This document shows, one piece after another, positions 1 to 9,092 of a stretch of 64,000 nucleotides of DNA. The notes under the pieces are model-generated. The model made no database searches and was not told the DNA's origin. It saw only the letters and a program-made list of their open reading frames with translations. Each line of letters starts with the position of its first letter. Positions within the stretch are counted from its first letter, which is position 1. Source of the DNA: Bacteroidia bacterium (GTDB lineage: Bacteria; Bacteroidota; Bacteroidia; Palsa-965); assembly GCA_025454955.1 (NCBI GenBank), contig JALONL010000018.1:34283-98282 (forward strand), in the 5' to 3' direction. The position numbers were made by a program, and so were the translations under genes.

Positions 1-429
1 CCCGATCTTCCGCCCGAAGTTTATGAAGCAGAATACCGGCCGTTTTTTGAGCAATACGGTCTGCATAAAATTTTTCTCGTCACACCTTCCACGTCCGATG
101 AACGCATTGTTTATCTCGCTTCGCTGAGCGGTGGTTTTTTATATGCCGTGGCCGAAGCCGGTGTAACGGGTGCGCAAACCGCACATTCGGAAAAGCGAAC
201 AGCTTATTTAAAACGTGTGCGCAAACTGGCGGGCAATTTGCCGGTGCTGGCGGGTTTCGGTATTCATAATTACCACACCTTTTCGGCGGTGTGCGAAGTA
301 ACACACGGAGCCATTACCGGAAGTGCTTTTATCCGTGCGCTTGCGCATGAATCCGAACTGCGTGGGAGTGTAAATGATTTTATTCAACGGTTAAAATATC
401 AGACAGATGATAGTACAGTTGCAAAATGA
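1..429 (+). CDS. trpA: Tryptophan synthase alpha subunit, 3' part
   Basis: The window opens inside this gene; 142 C-terminal residues are present and the start lies upstream. TrpA splits indole-3-glycerol phosphate into indole and glyceraldehyde-3-phosphate in complex with TrpB, in the cytoplasm. Visible family features are a PDLPPEE-like start of the half-barrel, the EAGVTGA segment near visible residue 52 (the phosphate-loop region of TrpA), AGFGIHN near residue 84 and the TGSAFI strand near residue 106. The stop overlaps the start of the DAHP synthase gene by 23 bases, implying translational coupling in an aromatic/histidine operon. Assignment is firm; only the N-terminal half, with the catalytic Glu, cannot be inspected. 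Confidence 0.93.
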   Translation, partial: PDLPPEVYEAEYRPFFEQYGLHKIFLVTPSTSDERIVYLASLSGGFLYAVAEAGVTGAQTAHSEKRTAYLKRVRKLAGNLPVLAGFGIHNYHTFSAVCEVTHGAITGSAFIRALAHESELRGSVNDFIQRLKYQTDDSTVAK

Positions 430-1423
430 AATTTCGCCCGCGCAGGAGCAGCAGGTGAAAAACGAAGTGAACCTGGCGGGATATTCGCTGCGCGAAGTGA
501 AAACGGCTTCGCAGCATTATTATGTGTGCATTGGCAGCAAGCTGGTTGATTTGCGGCGCATTGGCTGTTTGCCGGGTGTGCGCGATGTACACCGGGTTAC
601 CGACATCAACCAGCTTGTATCGCGCGAGTGGAGAGTGAAGGATACCGTGATTGAACTTGATGAAGATCTGCACATCGGCACCGGAAATTTTACAATTATG
701 GCCGGGCCCTGTTCCATTGAATCGGAAGAGCAGATTGCGGCCACGGTGAAATTTCTTTCCGAACAGGGTGTGCGCGTAATGCGCGGCGGTGTGTTTAAAC
801 CGAGAAGCTCGCCCTATGCATTTCGCGGGTTGGGTATCGACGGACTGAAACTTTTTTCATCGCTTTGCCGCGAAGCGGGGATTAAGATTGTGAGCGAAGT
901 GATGCAGTCGGATCAAATTGAGCTTATGCAGCCTTACGTGGATATTTTTCAGGTAGGTGCGCGCAATTCGCAGAACTTTACCTTGCTCGATGCGCTGGGG
1001 CAATGCGAAAAGCCGGTGCTGCTTAAACGCGGTATTTCGGGCACTGCCGAGGAATTGCTTTCGGCGGCTGAGTATATTTTTTCGAACGGCAACGAATCGG
1101 TAATTCTTTGCGAACGTGGTATAAGAAGCTACGAAAAAGCCTACCGAAATACGCTCGATCTCAACATTGTGCCCATTTTAAAATCGCGCACACATTTGCC
1201 GGTGGTGGTTGATCCTTCGCACGGAATTGGTATCAGACGGCACATTCCCGAAATGGCGCTGGCTTCGGTAATGGCCGGTGCCGACGGACTTCTGCTCGAA
1301 ATACATCCGCAGCCCGAAAAAGCCGCTTCCGATGGCGCTCAAACGCTTAACTTTGAAGAGGCCGAAAAATTGTTTGCACAACTCAGGCAAACGGTGGCTC
1401 TTCGTCAATCATTCAAACTGTGA
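407..1423 (+). CDS. aroF: 3-deoxy-7-phosphoheptulonate synthase (DAHP synthase, type I-beta)
   Basis: Condenses phosphoenolpyruvate with erythrose-4-phosphate, the first step of the shikimate pathway. The 338-residue protein has an N-terminal ferredoxin-like regulatory domain (about residues 1-75), as in the type I-beta subfamily, followed by the KDO8P/DAHP synthase barrel. Seen in the barrel: GPCSIES at 100-106, KPRSSPY at 131-137 (substrate-binding), and a DPSHG motif near residue 270. In this subfamily the N-terminal domain is the usual site of feedback control by aromatic amino acids; which effector acts here cannot be read. It overlaps trpA upstream and hisH downstream (GTGA), so the three are translated as a coupled set. 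The aroF/aroG/aroA symbol usage differs between species. Confidence 0.93.
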   Translation: MIVQLQNEISPAQEQQVKNEVNLAGYSLREVKTASQHYYVCIGSKLVDLRRIGCLPGVRDVHRVTDINQLVSREWRVKDTVIELDEDLHIGTGNFTIMAGPCSIESEEQIAATVKFLSEQGVRVMRGGVFKPRSSPYAFRGLGIDGLKLFSSLCREAGIKIVSEVMQSDQIELMQPYVDIFQVGARNSQNFTLLDALGQCEKPVLLKRGISGTAEELLSAAEYIFSNGNESVILCERGIRSYEKAYRNTLDLNIVPILKSRTHLPVVVDPSHGIGIRRHIPEMALASVMAGADGLLLEIHPQPEKAASDGAQTLNFEEAEKLFAQLRQTVALRQSFKL

Positions 1424-2016
1424 AAATTGTTCTTATCGATTACCGCGCCGGCAATGTGCAGTCGGTTTTGTTTGCCTTGCAACGTCTGGGTGTGGAAGCT
1501 GTGTTAAGCCACGATGCGGCCGAAATTGCCTCGGCCGATAAAGTGATTTTTCCCGGAGTGGGCGAGGCTTCCTCGGCCATGAAGGTATTGCAAAGCGAAC
1601 GGCTTGATGTGCTTATTCCCACACTCAAACAACCGGTGCTGGGTATTTGCCTGGGTATGCAGTTGCTGTGCAGATATTCAGAGGAAGGGAATACTGCTGC
1701 GCTGGGCATTTTTGAGGTAGATGTATTGCGATTTGAGCCTGCCCCCGGCGATGCGTTTCAGAAAGTACCTCACATGGGCTGGAATACGTTGCAGGATATG
1801 CGCGGGCCTTTGTTTGAAGGGCTTTCGCCCGATACGGCTGTGTATTTCGTACACAGCTATTACGCCGGATTATGCGCCGATACTTCGGCGCAAACCACAT
1901 ACAACATTCCGTTCAGCGCCGCGCTTTGCCGCGATAATTTTTACGCCGTGCAGTTTCATCCCGAAAAAAGCGGTGCGGCGGGCGAACGTATCATTCAAAA
2001 TTTTTTGCAACTGTGA
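1420..2016 (+). CDS. hisH: Imidazole glycerol phosphate synthase, glutaminase subunit HisH
   Basis: Supplies ammonia from glutamine to HisF for the fifth step of histidine synthesis. It is a class I glutamine amidotransferase of 198 residues, normal for the family. Seen: the nucleophile motif LGICLGMQLL with Cys near residue 76, and the QFHPEKSG motif near residue 178 that supplies His and Glu of the triad. The start is a GTG whose last two bases begin the upstream stop (GTGA overlap), and no better in-frame ATG exists nearby. The stop is followed directly by hisA. hisF lies one gene further on, so both halves of the synthase are co-transcribed. Confidence 0.95.
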   Translation: MKIVLIDYRAGNVQSVLFALQRLGVEAVLSHDAAEIASADKVIFPGVGEASSAMKVLQSERLDVLIPTLKQPVLGICLGMQLLCRYSEEGNTAALGIFEVDVLRFEPAPGDAFQKVPHMGWNTLQDMRGPLFEGLSPDTAVYFVHSYYAGLCADTSAQTTYNIPFSAALCRDNFYAVQFHPEKSGAAGERIIQNFLQL

Positions 2017-2018
2017 GC

Positions 2019-2756
2019 ATGAAAATTATTCCGGCAATCGACCTTATTGGCGGTAAATGTGTGCGTCTCGAACAGGGCGACTACAACCGGCAAACAAACT
2101 ATGCCGATGATCCGCTGGAAATGGCCAAAGCCTTTGAGGGCGCCGGTGTAAGGCGTTTGCATCTGGTTGATCTCGACGGTGCAAAAGCCGGTGAAGTAAT
2201 TAATTTGCCCGTGCTCGAACGCATTGCCGCGCATACTTCGCTGCAAATTGATTTTGGCGGCGGCGTAAAAACCGCAGCCGATGTGCAGCGTGTGCTCAAT
2301 GCCGGTGCGCAATGGGTGGCTGTGGGCAGCATGGCCGTTAAATCGGGCACGGTGGTGGAGAAATGGTTTGAGGAGTTTGGCGCCGCACGTTTTTTTATTG
2401 GCGCCGATGTGCGCGGTACGCAATTGGCCGTGAGCGGATGGCTCGAACAAACGGAGGTGGAAATTGTGCCGTTTATACAGCGGTATTTGCAGCTTGGCGT
2501 GAATGAATTTTTCTGCACCGATATTTCGCGCGATGGCTTGCTTCAGGGGCCTTCCACGGCGTTGTACGAAATGCTGCTGCGCGAGTGCAGCGGGCTGCGG
2601 CTTACGGCAAGCGGAGGCGTGTCGGGCATGAACGACCTTGCCGAATTGCAGCGCGCCGGATGCACAGCCGCCATTGTGGGCAAGGCTATTTACGAAGGCC
2701 GCATTACCCTGCACGATTTGCAGCAATGGAACAGTGTAAACGAAACCCGCGTGTAA
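2019..2756 (+). CDS. hisA: ProFAR isomerase HisA
   Basis: 1-(5-phosphoribosyl)-5-[(5-phosphoribosylamino)methylideneamino]imidazole-4-carboxamide isomerase, the fourth histidine step (an Amadori rearrangement). It is a TIM barrel of 245 residues. The catalytic Asp lies in the N-terminal PAIDLIGG motif at residue 8; the phosphate-binding GGGVKT is near residue 80; the second acid is in CTDISRDG near residue 168. I chose the ATG at 2019 because MKIIPAIDL is the usual family N-terminus. A GTG at 2013 overlapping the hisH stop would add two residues and is a valid alternative. Confidence 0.95.
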   Translation: MKIIPAIDLIGGKCVRLEQGDYNRQTNYADDPLEMAKAFEGAGVRRLHLVDLDGAKAGEVINLPVLERIAAHTSLQIDFGGGVKTAADVQRVLNAGAQWVAVGSMAVKSGTVVEKWFEEFGAARFFIGADVRGTQLAVSGWLEQTEVEIVPFIQRYLQLGVNEFFCTDISRDGLLQGPSTALYEMLLRECSGLRLTASGGVSGMNDLAELQRAGCTAAIVGKAIYEGRITLHDLQQWNSVNETRV

Positions 2757-2757
2757 G

Positions 2758-3522
2758 ATGCTCACCAAACGTATTATTCCCTGCCTCGATGTAAAAGACG
2801 GCCGCACCGTGAAAGGTGTAAACTTCGAAGGCCTGCGCGATGCGGGCGATGCGGTGGAACTGGCCGAACGTTACTCACACGAAGGTGCCGACGAATTGGT
2901 GCTGCTCGACATTACCGCCACACACGAGAAGCGAAAAACGGTGGCCGAATTTGTGCGCCGGGTGGCTTCGCGAATCAATATTCCGTTTACGGTAGGCGGT
3001 GGCATTGCCTCGGCCGATGATGTGGCGGTGCTGCTGGATAACGGGGCCGATAAAGTGTCGGTAAACTCGGCGGCTTTTCGCAATCCTTCGCTTATTGATG
3101 AACTGGCGCGGCGTTTCGGCAGCCAGTGTGTGGTGCTGGCGGTGGATGCGAAACGGGAAGACGACGGCGTGGCCCGCGTGTATCTGGGCGGCGGCCGCGT
3201 GCGTACGGATGCGGAAGTGATGCAATGGATTCACGAGGCCGTGAGCCGCGGTGCAGGAGAAATTCTGCTCACGTCGATGAATCACGACGGTACCAAAGCC
3301 GGTTTTGCGCTTGAACTTACGCGGCAGGTGTCGGATGCGGTGAAAGTGCCGGTAATTGCTTCGGGCGGGGCTGGAAACATGCAGCATTTCGGCGAGGCAT
3401 TTACGCTTGGTCATGCCGATGCGGCTTTGGCGGCCAGCCTTTTTCATTTCGGCGAATTATCAATTCCCGCGTTGAAACAGTATCTTGCTGCACAGCAAAT
3501 TCCTGTTCGCTTATCTCAGTAA
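2758..3522 (+). CDS. hisF: Imidazole glycerol phosphate synthase, cyclase subunit HisF
   Basis: Forms imidazole glycerol phosphate and AICAR from the HisA product and HisH-derived ammonia. The 254-residue TIM barrel has its two catalytic acids at Asp11 (PCLDVKDG) and Asp130 (LAVDAKRE). Phosphate-binding loops GGGI near residue 80 and [12 protein letters not shown] near residue 170 are also present. It begins one base after the hisA stop. After hisF the operon is interrupted by two lipoprotein genes before hisIE. Confidence 0.96.
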   Translation: MLTKRIIPCLDVKDGRTVKGVNFEGLRDAGDAVELAERYSHEGADELVLLDITATHEKRKTVAEFVRRVASRINIPFTVGGGIASADDVAVLLDNGADKVSVNSAAFRNPSLIDELARRFGSQCVVLAVDAKREDDGVARVYLGGGRVRTDAEVMQWIHEAVSRGAGEILLTSMNHDGTKAGFALELTRQVSDAVKVPVIASGGAGNMQHFGEAFTLGHADAALAASLFHFGELSIPALKQYLAAQQIPVRLSQ

Positions 3523-3528
3523 TTTATC

Positions 3529-4230
3529 ATGAAAAAATATTTCCCCGCATTATTTTTTCTCGTTCTGCTGGCCTCGTGTGCGCCTACGCGTTACGTGCGT
3601 CCGCTCGAAAAGCAAACACACGCCGTGAGTGCCAGTTTTGGCGGGCCGGTAATTGGTTTTGCCGGAGCCGTACTGCCCATTCCGTTTACTACGGTGGGTT
3701 ATGGCTACGGCATTGGGCACCAGCTTACGGGTTATGCCAATGTGCATACCACCAGCTTAGTGTTTGGCAATGTGCAAACCGATATTGGAATCTGCACCCG
3801 GCTTTGGAGCAGTGCCAACGAACGTTTGCAGCTTACGGGAAATGCCGGACTTAATTTCGTGGCCAATTTCCGTCAGGGCGATCCGCGCCTCTGGCCGCAG
3901 CTCGATTTGAATGCGTCCTATACTTTGGGCAAGGGCCGCAGTTTTATTTACGCCGGAGCGGGAAGCTGGTTTGAGTTTTCCAAAACCCGTGTACACAACG
4001 AGCCGCAGCCTGCGCAGGTATTGCTTTATCCGCAGTTGGGCTGTCAGTTGGTGCGTAAGCATTTCAGCTACACATTCGAGTTGAAAGGGTTGCAGCTTGG
4101 CACACCCAATAAGCCCAATGCAGTCGATTACAAAGGCATTGGCGGTAACGGAGCCATTGGTTTTTATTTCGGTATGGCTTATCGTTTCGGTACAGCCGGT
4201 GCCACAGTTACTTCACCACGTAATCCATAA
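3529..4230 (+). CDS. Predicted outer-membrane-associated lipoprotein of unknown function
   Basis: A 233-residue protein with a lipoprotein signal peptide: KK, a hydrophobic stretch, then LLASC with Cys17 as lipidation site. The mature part is glycine- and aromatic-rich with alternating polar/hydrophobic runs, and ends in a strand containing GFYFGMAYRFG. That is the pattern of small outer-membrane beta-sheet or barrel-like proteins, though no family was recognised. It starts six bases after hisF and is followed six bases later by another lipoprotein gene, so it is embedded in the histidine operon. Nothing in it suggests a histidine-pathway role; co-transcription is the only link seen. Confidence 0.8.
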   Translation: MKKYFPALFFLVLLASCAPTRYVRPLEKQTHAVSASFGGPVIGFAGAVLPIPFTTVGYGYGIGHQLTGYANVHTTSLVFGNVQTDIGICTRLWSSANERLQLTGNAGLNFVANFRQGDPRLWPQLDLNASYTLGKGRSFIYAGAGSWFEFSKTRVHNEPQPAQVLLYPQLGCQLVRKHFSYTFELKGLQLGTPNKPNAVDYKGIGGNGAIGFYFGMAYRFGTAGATVTSPRNP

Positions 4231-4236
4231 ACAGCC

Positions 4237-5124
4237 ATGCGTAAATTTGCTCTCTTTCTTTTGCTGCTTACCGGTTGCGCTCGCATGGATAATGCGTTGT
4301 ATAATCTTGGCGATAAAATCACCGAATATAAATTAGACCAATACACCGGCGAACAGGATTTTATCCTCGATGCCTCATACACCATTCCCGATTCGCTCAT
4401 TCATCAGTTCACACTTGCCTCGCAGGCTCCCGGCGAATCGTCGGCCACTACCATTCATGCAATTTACATTGGCGATATTTCGCGCATTGCCACTGATACG
4501 GTTATTCTTTACTGTCACGGCAACAAATGGCACATGGACTTTTATTGGCAGCGAGCCAAACTGCTGGCGAATACCGGCAGTAAAAACCGTTTCGGTGTGC
4601 TGATGATTGATTACCGTGGTTTCGGCCTTTCGGAAGGGAATCCCACCGAAGAAGGCATGTATGCCGATGTGGATGCGGCACAACGCTGGCTGCGCGACAA
4701 TGGCCTTACCGGAAACCGGCTCGTGGTGTATGGCTTCAGTTTGGGCAGTGCGCCTGCCTGCGAGTTAACTGCACACCCGCGCACACTCTCGCCCGCCAAA
4801 CTTCTGCTCGAAGCACCTTTTGCCTCGGCCGCGGTAATGGTGGCCGACGGAAGCCAGCTAAACATGCCCGGAAGTTATTACACCGATTTGCAGATAGATA
4901 ATGCCGAAGAAATAAAAACCATTCAGCAGCCGCTGCTTTGGATTCATGGCATGAATGATAATTTTCTCGGCATTGAAACGCACGGCGAAGTGGTATTCCG
5001 CAATCACAACGGCGTGTACAAGGAAGCACACCGCATTGCGGGAGCCGATCATGGCGAAGTTCCGGCCAAAACCGGATTTCAGACCTACAGCAATTTAATA
5101 CTGCAATTTATTACCCGACCTTAA
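4237..5124 (+). CDS. Alpha/beta-hydrolase lipoprotein
   Basis: A 295-residue serine-hydrolase-like protein anchored by a lipoprotein signal (LLTGC, Cys14), so probably periplasmic or outer-membrane facing. Fold markers: YCHGNKW near residue 90 (oxyanion region), DYRGFGLSEG near residue 125, nucleophile elbow GFSLGS with Ser168, an HGMNDNF motif near 240 that can supply the acid, and GADHGE near 270 with the likely catalytic His. This arrangement matches the BEM46/YpfH-like or serine aminopeptidase S33 group; the substrate is unknown. Its stop overlaps the hisIE start (TAATG), so it is translationally coupled to a histidine gene. Confidence 0.88.
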   Translation: MRKFALFLLLLTGCARMDNALYNLGDKITEYKLDQYTGEQDFILDASYTIPDSLIHQFTLASQAPGESSATTIHAIYIGDISRIATDTVILYCHGNKWHMDFYWQRAKLLANTGSKNRFGVLMIDYRGFGLSEGNPTEEGMYADVDAAQRWLRDNGLTGNRLVVYGFSLGSAPACELTAHPRTLSPAKLLLEAPFASAAVMVADGSQLNMPGSYYTDLQIDNAEEIKTIQQPLLWIHGMNDNFLGIETHGEVVFRNHNGVYKEAHRIAGADHGEVPAKTGFQTYSNLILQFITRP

Positions 5125-5720
5125 TGAAACCTGATTTTTCAAAATCGGCCGATGGCCTTTTGCCGGCCATTGTGCAGGATGCGCGCACAAAACGTGTGCT
5201 CATGCAGGCCTACATGAATGAAGATGCATATACGCTCACACAGCAAACGCAACGGGCCACTTTCTGGAGCCGTTCGCGCAATGCGTTGTGGACAAAAGGC
5301 GAAACGAGCGGACATTACCTGCATGTAAAAGAAATGTTGCTCGATTGTGATGCCGATTCCATTCTCATCAAAGCCCTGCCCGAAGGCCCAGTGTGCCACA
5401 CCGGTGCGGCCACCTGCTGGAACGAAGCCAACGAACCCGATTTTCTGGTAAAACTCGAAGAACTGATTCAGTCGCGCAGGCATCAGGCGCCCGAATCGTC
5501 ATATACGGCGCAGCTTTTGGCGCGGGGAATAAATAAAGTGGCACAGAAAGTAGGGGAAGAGGCGGTTGAACTTGTCATAGAGGCAAAAGATGACAACCGC
5601 GACTTGTTTCTGGGTGAGGCGGCAGACCTGCTTTACCATTATCTGGTGCTGCTCACCGCCAAAAACTGCAGTTTGGCCGATGTGCTGGCTGTGCTCGAAA
5701 AAAGGCACCACAAACAATAG
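5124..5720 (+). CDS. hisIE: Bifunctional phosphoribosyl-AMP cyclohydrolase / phosphoribosyl-ATP pyrophosphatase
   Basis: Catalyses steps two and three of histidine synthesis. The N-terminal HisI part (about 1-105) shows TFWSRSRN, the metal-binding DCDADS segment and the cysteine pair in CHTGAATCW. The C-terminal HisE part (about 110-198) shows VGEEAVELVIEAK and GEAADLLYHYLVLL, the acidic helices that bind metal and substrate. Length of 198 residues is normal for the fusion. It overlaps the preceding hydrolase gene by one base. It is the last gene before a hairpin terminator. hisG, hisD, hisC and hisB are not in this window and presumably lie elsewhere or upstream. Confidence 0.96.
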   Translation: MKPDFSKSADGLLPAIVQDARTKRVLMQAYMNEDAYTLTQQTQRATFWSRSRNALWTKGETSGHYLHVKEMLLDCDADSILIKALPEGPVCHTGAATCWNEANEPDFLVKLEELIQSRRHQAPESSYTAQLLARGINKVAQKVGEEAVELVIEAKDDNRDLFLGEAADLLYHYLVLLTAKNCSLADVLAVLEKRHHKQ

Positions 5721-5791
5721 GGGCAGGGTTGCCGTTTGTAATTTATTTCAACCTTTCACCGATTTAGCTGTTTTTAGTTGGCTTCAAATCC

Positions 5792-5826
5792 TTCCGTATG
5801 AAGTAATTTCGTGCGGAAATTTTTTG
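5792..5826 (+). terminator. Rho-independent terminator of the trp/his operon
   Basis: A 12-bp stem at 5792-5803 pairs with 5807-5818 (three G-U pairs), loop TAA, followed by ATTTTTTG. It lies 72 bases after the hisIE stop, before the TonB receptor gene. The stretch 5807-5887 has no other clear structure. Confidence 0.6.
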
Positions 5827-5887
5827 TTTTCCTTCGGGAACAGTCGAAATAAAAATGGTCGTATCACCGACTATAACACAAAAAAGC

Positions 5888-8227
5888 ATGTATCTATCCA
5901 TTAAACGCCTGTTTACGGGAGTTTTTTGTGTGCTGGGTTTCGCGGCCCAGGCGCAAAACAGTACGGTAAGCGGCGAAGTCAGAGACGCTTCCACGGGCGA
6001 GTCGCTCATAGGCGTAGTTATTACAATGGCCGGGAAACCCAGTATGGGTGCCACCTCAAACGCCTACGGCTTTTACTCGCTTACGCTGCCGCAAGGGCAG
6101 GTAACGCTGGTGGCGCGGTTTATTGGTTATGAAAATGATACGCAGCGTTTAAATCTTACTTCAAACCAGAAGCTGAATTTTAATCTTAAACCCATTGGGA
6201 AAGATTTAAAAGCCGTAGAAATTACCGATACCAAAGAGAATGACAACCTCACCAAGCCGCAAATGGGTACCACCAAACTCGACATGAAAGAGATTTCGGT
6301 GATTCCGGTGCTGCTGGGCGAAAAGGATATTTTGAAAACCATTCAGTTGCTGCCCGGTGTGAAAGCGGCCGGTGAAGGTAATTCGGGGTTTTATGTACGT
6401 GGCGGCGGAGCCGATCAGAATCTTATTCTGCTTGATGAGGCCACGGTGTATAATGCTTCGCATTTGCTGGGGTTTTTCTCCACGTTTAATTCCGATGCCA
6501 TTAAAGATGTAACGCTTTACAAAGGCGGAATGCCTGCCGAATATGGCGGTCGCCTGGCCAGTGTGCTTGATGTGCGTATGCGCGATGGCAACGATAAACA
6601 GTTTGGCGTGGAAGGCGGAATCGGAGCCATTTCGTCGCGCCTTACCATCGACGGGCCAATTGTAAAGGAAAAAGGTTCGTTCATTATATCCGGCCGCCGC
6701 ACCTATGCCGATATGTTTCTTAAACTTTCGCCCGATTCCACGCTCAACTCCAGCAAACTTTATTTCTACGACCTCAATGCAAAACTCAATTACCGCCTCG
6801 GCGATAAAGACCGCATTTTTCTGAGCGGATATTTCGGACGCGATAATTTCGGCTTCGCCGAAACCTTTGGTTTCGATTGGGGAAATGCCACCGGTACACT
6901 TCGCTGGAATCATATTTACAACGATAAGCTGTTTTCAAACACTTCGCTTATTTTCAGTAATTACGATTATCGTATCAATCTTACGGCAGGTGAAAATACA
7001 TTCGGTATTTCATCGGGAGTAAAGGACTGGAATTTTAAACAGGATTTTCATTACTTCCCCCGCAACGGGATTTCTATTAAAACCGGCGTAAACGTAAACT
7101 ATCATACGTTCCTTCCCGGTAAAGTAACTGCGGGTGAGGCCAGTTCGTTTACACCTACCGAATTCGATCTTCAGTATGCGCTGGAATCGGCGGTGTATCT
7201 TCAAAACGATCATCAGATCAATCCCCGCCTGGCCATGAGTTACGGAATCCGCGTATCCATGTTTAATATTCTGGGTAATGGAAATGTATATCGTTACGAC
7301 GGCGAAGGCAATGTAACCGATACCACAAATTACAACCGGGGCGAGATTGTAGAAACGTACTATGGTTTTGAACCGCGTTTCTCGATGAGTTACCTCATCA
7401 ACGAAAAAAACTCGGTGAAGTTTTCATACAACCGTTCGCAGCAATATATACACCTGCTTTCCAATTCCACCACATCCACACCTACCGATTTGTGGATTCC
7501 GAGCAGTGTAAATGTAAAGCCACAAACCGGCGATCAGATTGCGGGCGGATGGTTTCACAATTTCAAGGAGAACATGTATGAGTTTTCTTCGGAGTTGTAT
7601 TACAAAACACTCATCAACCAGATCGACTATCGCAATGGTGCCGAACTTACGCTGAACGAAAACGTGGAAGGCGAACTGCTGAGCGGAAAAGGCCGCGCAT
7701 ACGGAGCCGAGTTTCTGATTCGCAAGCGCAAGGGAAAACTCACCGGCTGGGTGGGCTACACCATTTCGCGCACCGAGCGAAAGTTTACGCAGATTAACGA
7801 CAATACCTGGTTCCCGGCCCGTCAGGACAGGTTGCATGATGTTTCTGTGGTGGCCATTTATCAGCTTGGCGAAAAGTGGACATTCTCAGGGGCATTTGTG
7901 TATTACACCGGAAATGCAGTTACGTTCCCGAGCGGACGTTATACTGTGGACGGTTTAACTGTACCGTATTTCACCGAGCGCAACGGCTATCGTATGCCCG
8001 ATTATCATCGTCTTGATTTTGGAGCCACCTATTACCCGAAAAAAGCCAACAAACGCTGGAAACGCTACGAAAGCAACTGGAATTTTTCGGTCTATAATAT
8101 TTATGGTCGCCAGAATGCCTTCCTGATTAACTTCCGTGAAAGCGCCACCAACCCTGATCAGACCGAAGCGGTGCAGGTATCGCTTTTCCGCTGGATTCCT
8201 TCTGTTACCTACAACTTTAAATTCTAA
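5888..8227 (+). CDS. TonB-dependent receptor with carboxypeptidase-regulatory-like N-terminal domain
   Basis: Outer-membrane TonB-dependent transporter of 779 residues. A signal peptide (to about residue 23, ending AQAQ) is followed by a carboxypeptidase-regulatory-like domain (about 25-110, with SGEVRDASTGESLIGV), a plug domain (about 120-230, including LPGVKAAGEGNSGFYVRGGG), and a beta-barrel to the C-terminus ending in the aromatic strand VTYNFKF. The ATG at 5888 is preferred over one at 5855, because MYLSIKRLF begins a proper signal peptide. The DUF4249 lipoprotein gene follows after five bases; such receptor/lipoprotein pairs are frequent in Bacteroidota. Substrate cannot be told from the sequence. 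Confidence 0.92.
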   Translation: MYLSIKRLFTGVFCVLGFAAQAQNSTVSGEVRDASTGESLIGVVITMAGKPSMGATSNAYGFYSLTLPQGQVTLVARFIGYENDTQRLNLTSNQKLNFNLKPIGKDLKAVEITDTKENDNLTKPQMGTTKLDMKEISVIPVLLGEKDILKTIQLLPGVKAAGEGNSGFYVRGGGADQNLILLDEATVYNASHLLGFFSTFNSDAIKDVTLYKGGMPAEYGGRLASVLDVRMRDGNDKQFGVEGGIGAISSRLTIDGPIVKEKGSFIISGRRTYADMFLKLSPDSTLNSSKLYFYDLNAKLNYRLGDKDRIFLSGYFGRDNFGFAETFGFDWGNATGTLRWNHIYNDKLFSNTSLIFSNYDYRINLTAGENTFGISSGVKDWNFKQDFHYFPRNGISIKTGVNVNYHTFLPGKVTAGEASSFTPTEFDLQYALESAVYLQNDHQINPRLAMSYGIRVSMFNILGNGNVYRYDGEGNVTDTTNYNRGEIVETYYGFEPRFSMSYLINEKNSVKFSYNRSQQYIHLLSNSTTSTPTDLWIPSSVNVKPQTGDQIAGGWFHNFKENMYEFSSELYYKTLINQIDYRNGAELTLNENVEGELLSGKGRAYGAEFLIRKRKGKLTGWVGYTISRTERKFTQINDNTWFPARQDRLHDVSVVAIYQLGEKWTFSGAFVYYTGNAVTFPSGRYTVDGLTVPYFTERNGYRMPDYHRLDFGATYYPKKANKRWKRYESNWNFSVYNIYGRQNAFLINFRESATNPDQTEAVQVSLFRWIPSVTYNFKF

Positions 8228-8232
8228 GGACG

Positions 8233-9033
8233 ATGAAACGAGTACTTATCTTTTCGTTGCTGACAATAAGTGTAATTTTCAGTGCCTGCCAGAAGGTGAT
8301 TGATGTGGATCTGAACAGTGCCGATCCTAAATTAGTGATCGAATTTCTGCTTGGCGATTCGATGGCACCTTACACGCTCAAACTCACCCGCACTGTCGAT
8401 TATTTCGACGGCGGTGTTGTGCCGCAGGTTTCGGGTGCAGTAATTACACTTACCGATGATCTGGGCAACAGCGAGCAATTAACCGAAGTGCAGCCGGGCC
8501 GTTACATCACTGGTTTCACACAGGCTGTGGCCGGACGTACTTATTTCCTGAACGTAACCGTTGACGGGGAAACCTACTCGGCCACTTCGCGCACACCTTC
8601 GGAAGTACCGCTCGATACCATTTACGGCGAGTATGTGCCGCCGTTTTTTGGCAATGTGGCAGGTTATGTAACCACCGCCGGTTTTACCGATCCGGCTGCG
8701 GAAGTAAATTATTACCGGCAGCGCGTGTACATTAATGGTGAACTGCAGGATACCGCCGGAATTTTTTATCTGGTTGACGACCGCCTGAGTAACGGGCGTT
8801 ATCTTCAGTTTCCGCTCTTCCCCATTTTTGCCGAACTGAATGATACGGTGGAAGTAGAAATGTGGTCGATAGACAAACCGGCGTATGATTATTACACCAC
8901 CCTCGAAGACATTGCCACCGATGGAGGAGCGGCATCTGCATCACCCGGCAATCCGGTAACGATGATGAGCGGCGGGGCGCTGGGTTATTTTATTACCGGC
9001 TCGGTATCGCGTGCGCGGTATGTAGTGCAGTAA
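8233..9033 (+). CDS. DUF4249 family lipoprotein
   Basis: A 266-residue lipoprotein (signal peptide ending FSAC, Cys19) with the start typical of DUF4249 proteins: VIDVDLNSADPKLVIEF right after the anchor. Predicted beta-sandwich content follows (SGAVITLTDDLGN, TYFLNVTVDGETYSATS). DUF4249 genes usually follow a TonB-dependent receptor, as here, so it is probably a surface or periplasmic partner of the transporter at 5888-8227. The biochemical role of the family is not established. The gene ends before a strong hairpin. Confidence 0.88.
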   Translation: MKRVLIFSLLTISVIFSACQKVIDVDLNSADPKLVIEFLLGDSMAPYTLKLTRTVDYFDGGVVPQVSGAVITLTDDLGNSEQLTEVQPGRYITGFTQAVAGRTYFLNVTVDGETYSATSRTPSEVPLDTIYGEYVPPFFGNVAGYVTTAGFTDPAAEVNYYRQRVYINGELQDTAGIFYLVDDRLSNGRYLQFPLFPIFAELNDTVEVEMWSIDKPAYDYYTTLEDIATDGGAASASPGNPVTMMSGGALGYFITGSVSRARYVVQ

Positions 9034-9048
9034 GTTTTAGACAAAACC

Positions 9049-9089
9049 AAAAATCCATTGTTTGCGCAACTTGCAGGCAATGGATTTTT
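9049..9089. terminator. Bidirectional terminator between convergent genes
   Basis: Perfect 12-bp inverted repeat, 9049-9060 with 9078-9089, loop of 17 nt; the A-rich left arm and T-rich right arm give a U-tract in both directions. It separates the DUF4249 gene (plus) from the minus-strand gene ending at 9093. Confidence 0.8.
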
Positions 9090-9092
9090 CGT

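Noticed and set aside
5855..5887. An upstream ATG for the TonB receptor
   Set aside because: The added residues precede a complete signal peptide starting at 5888.
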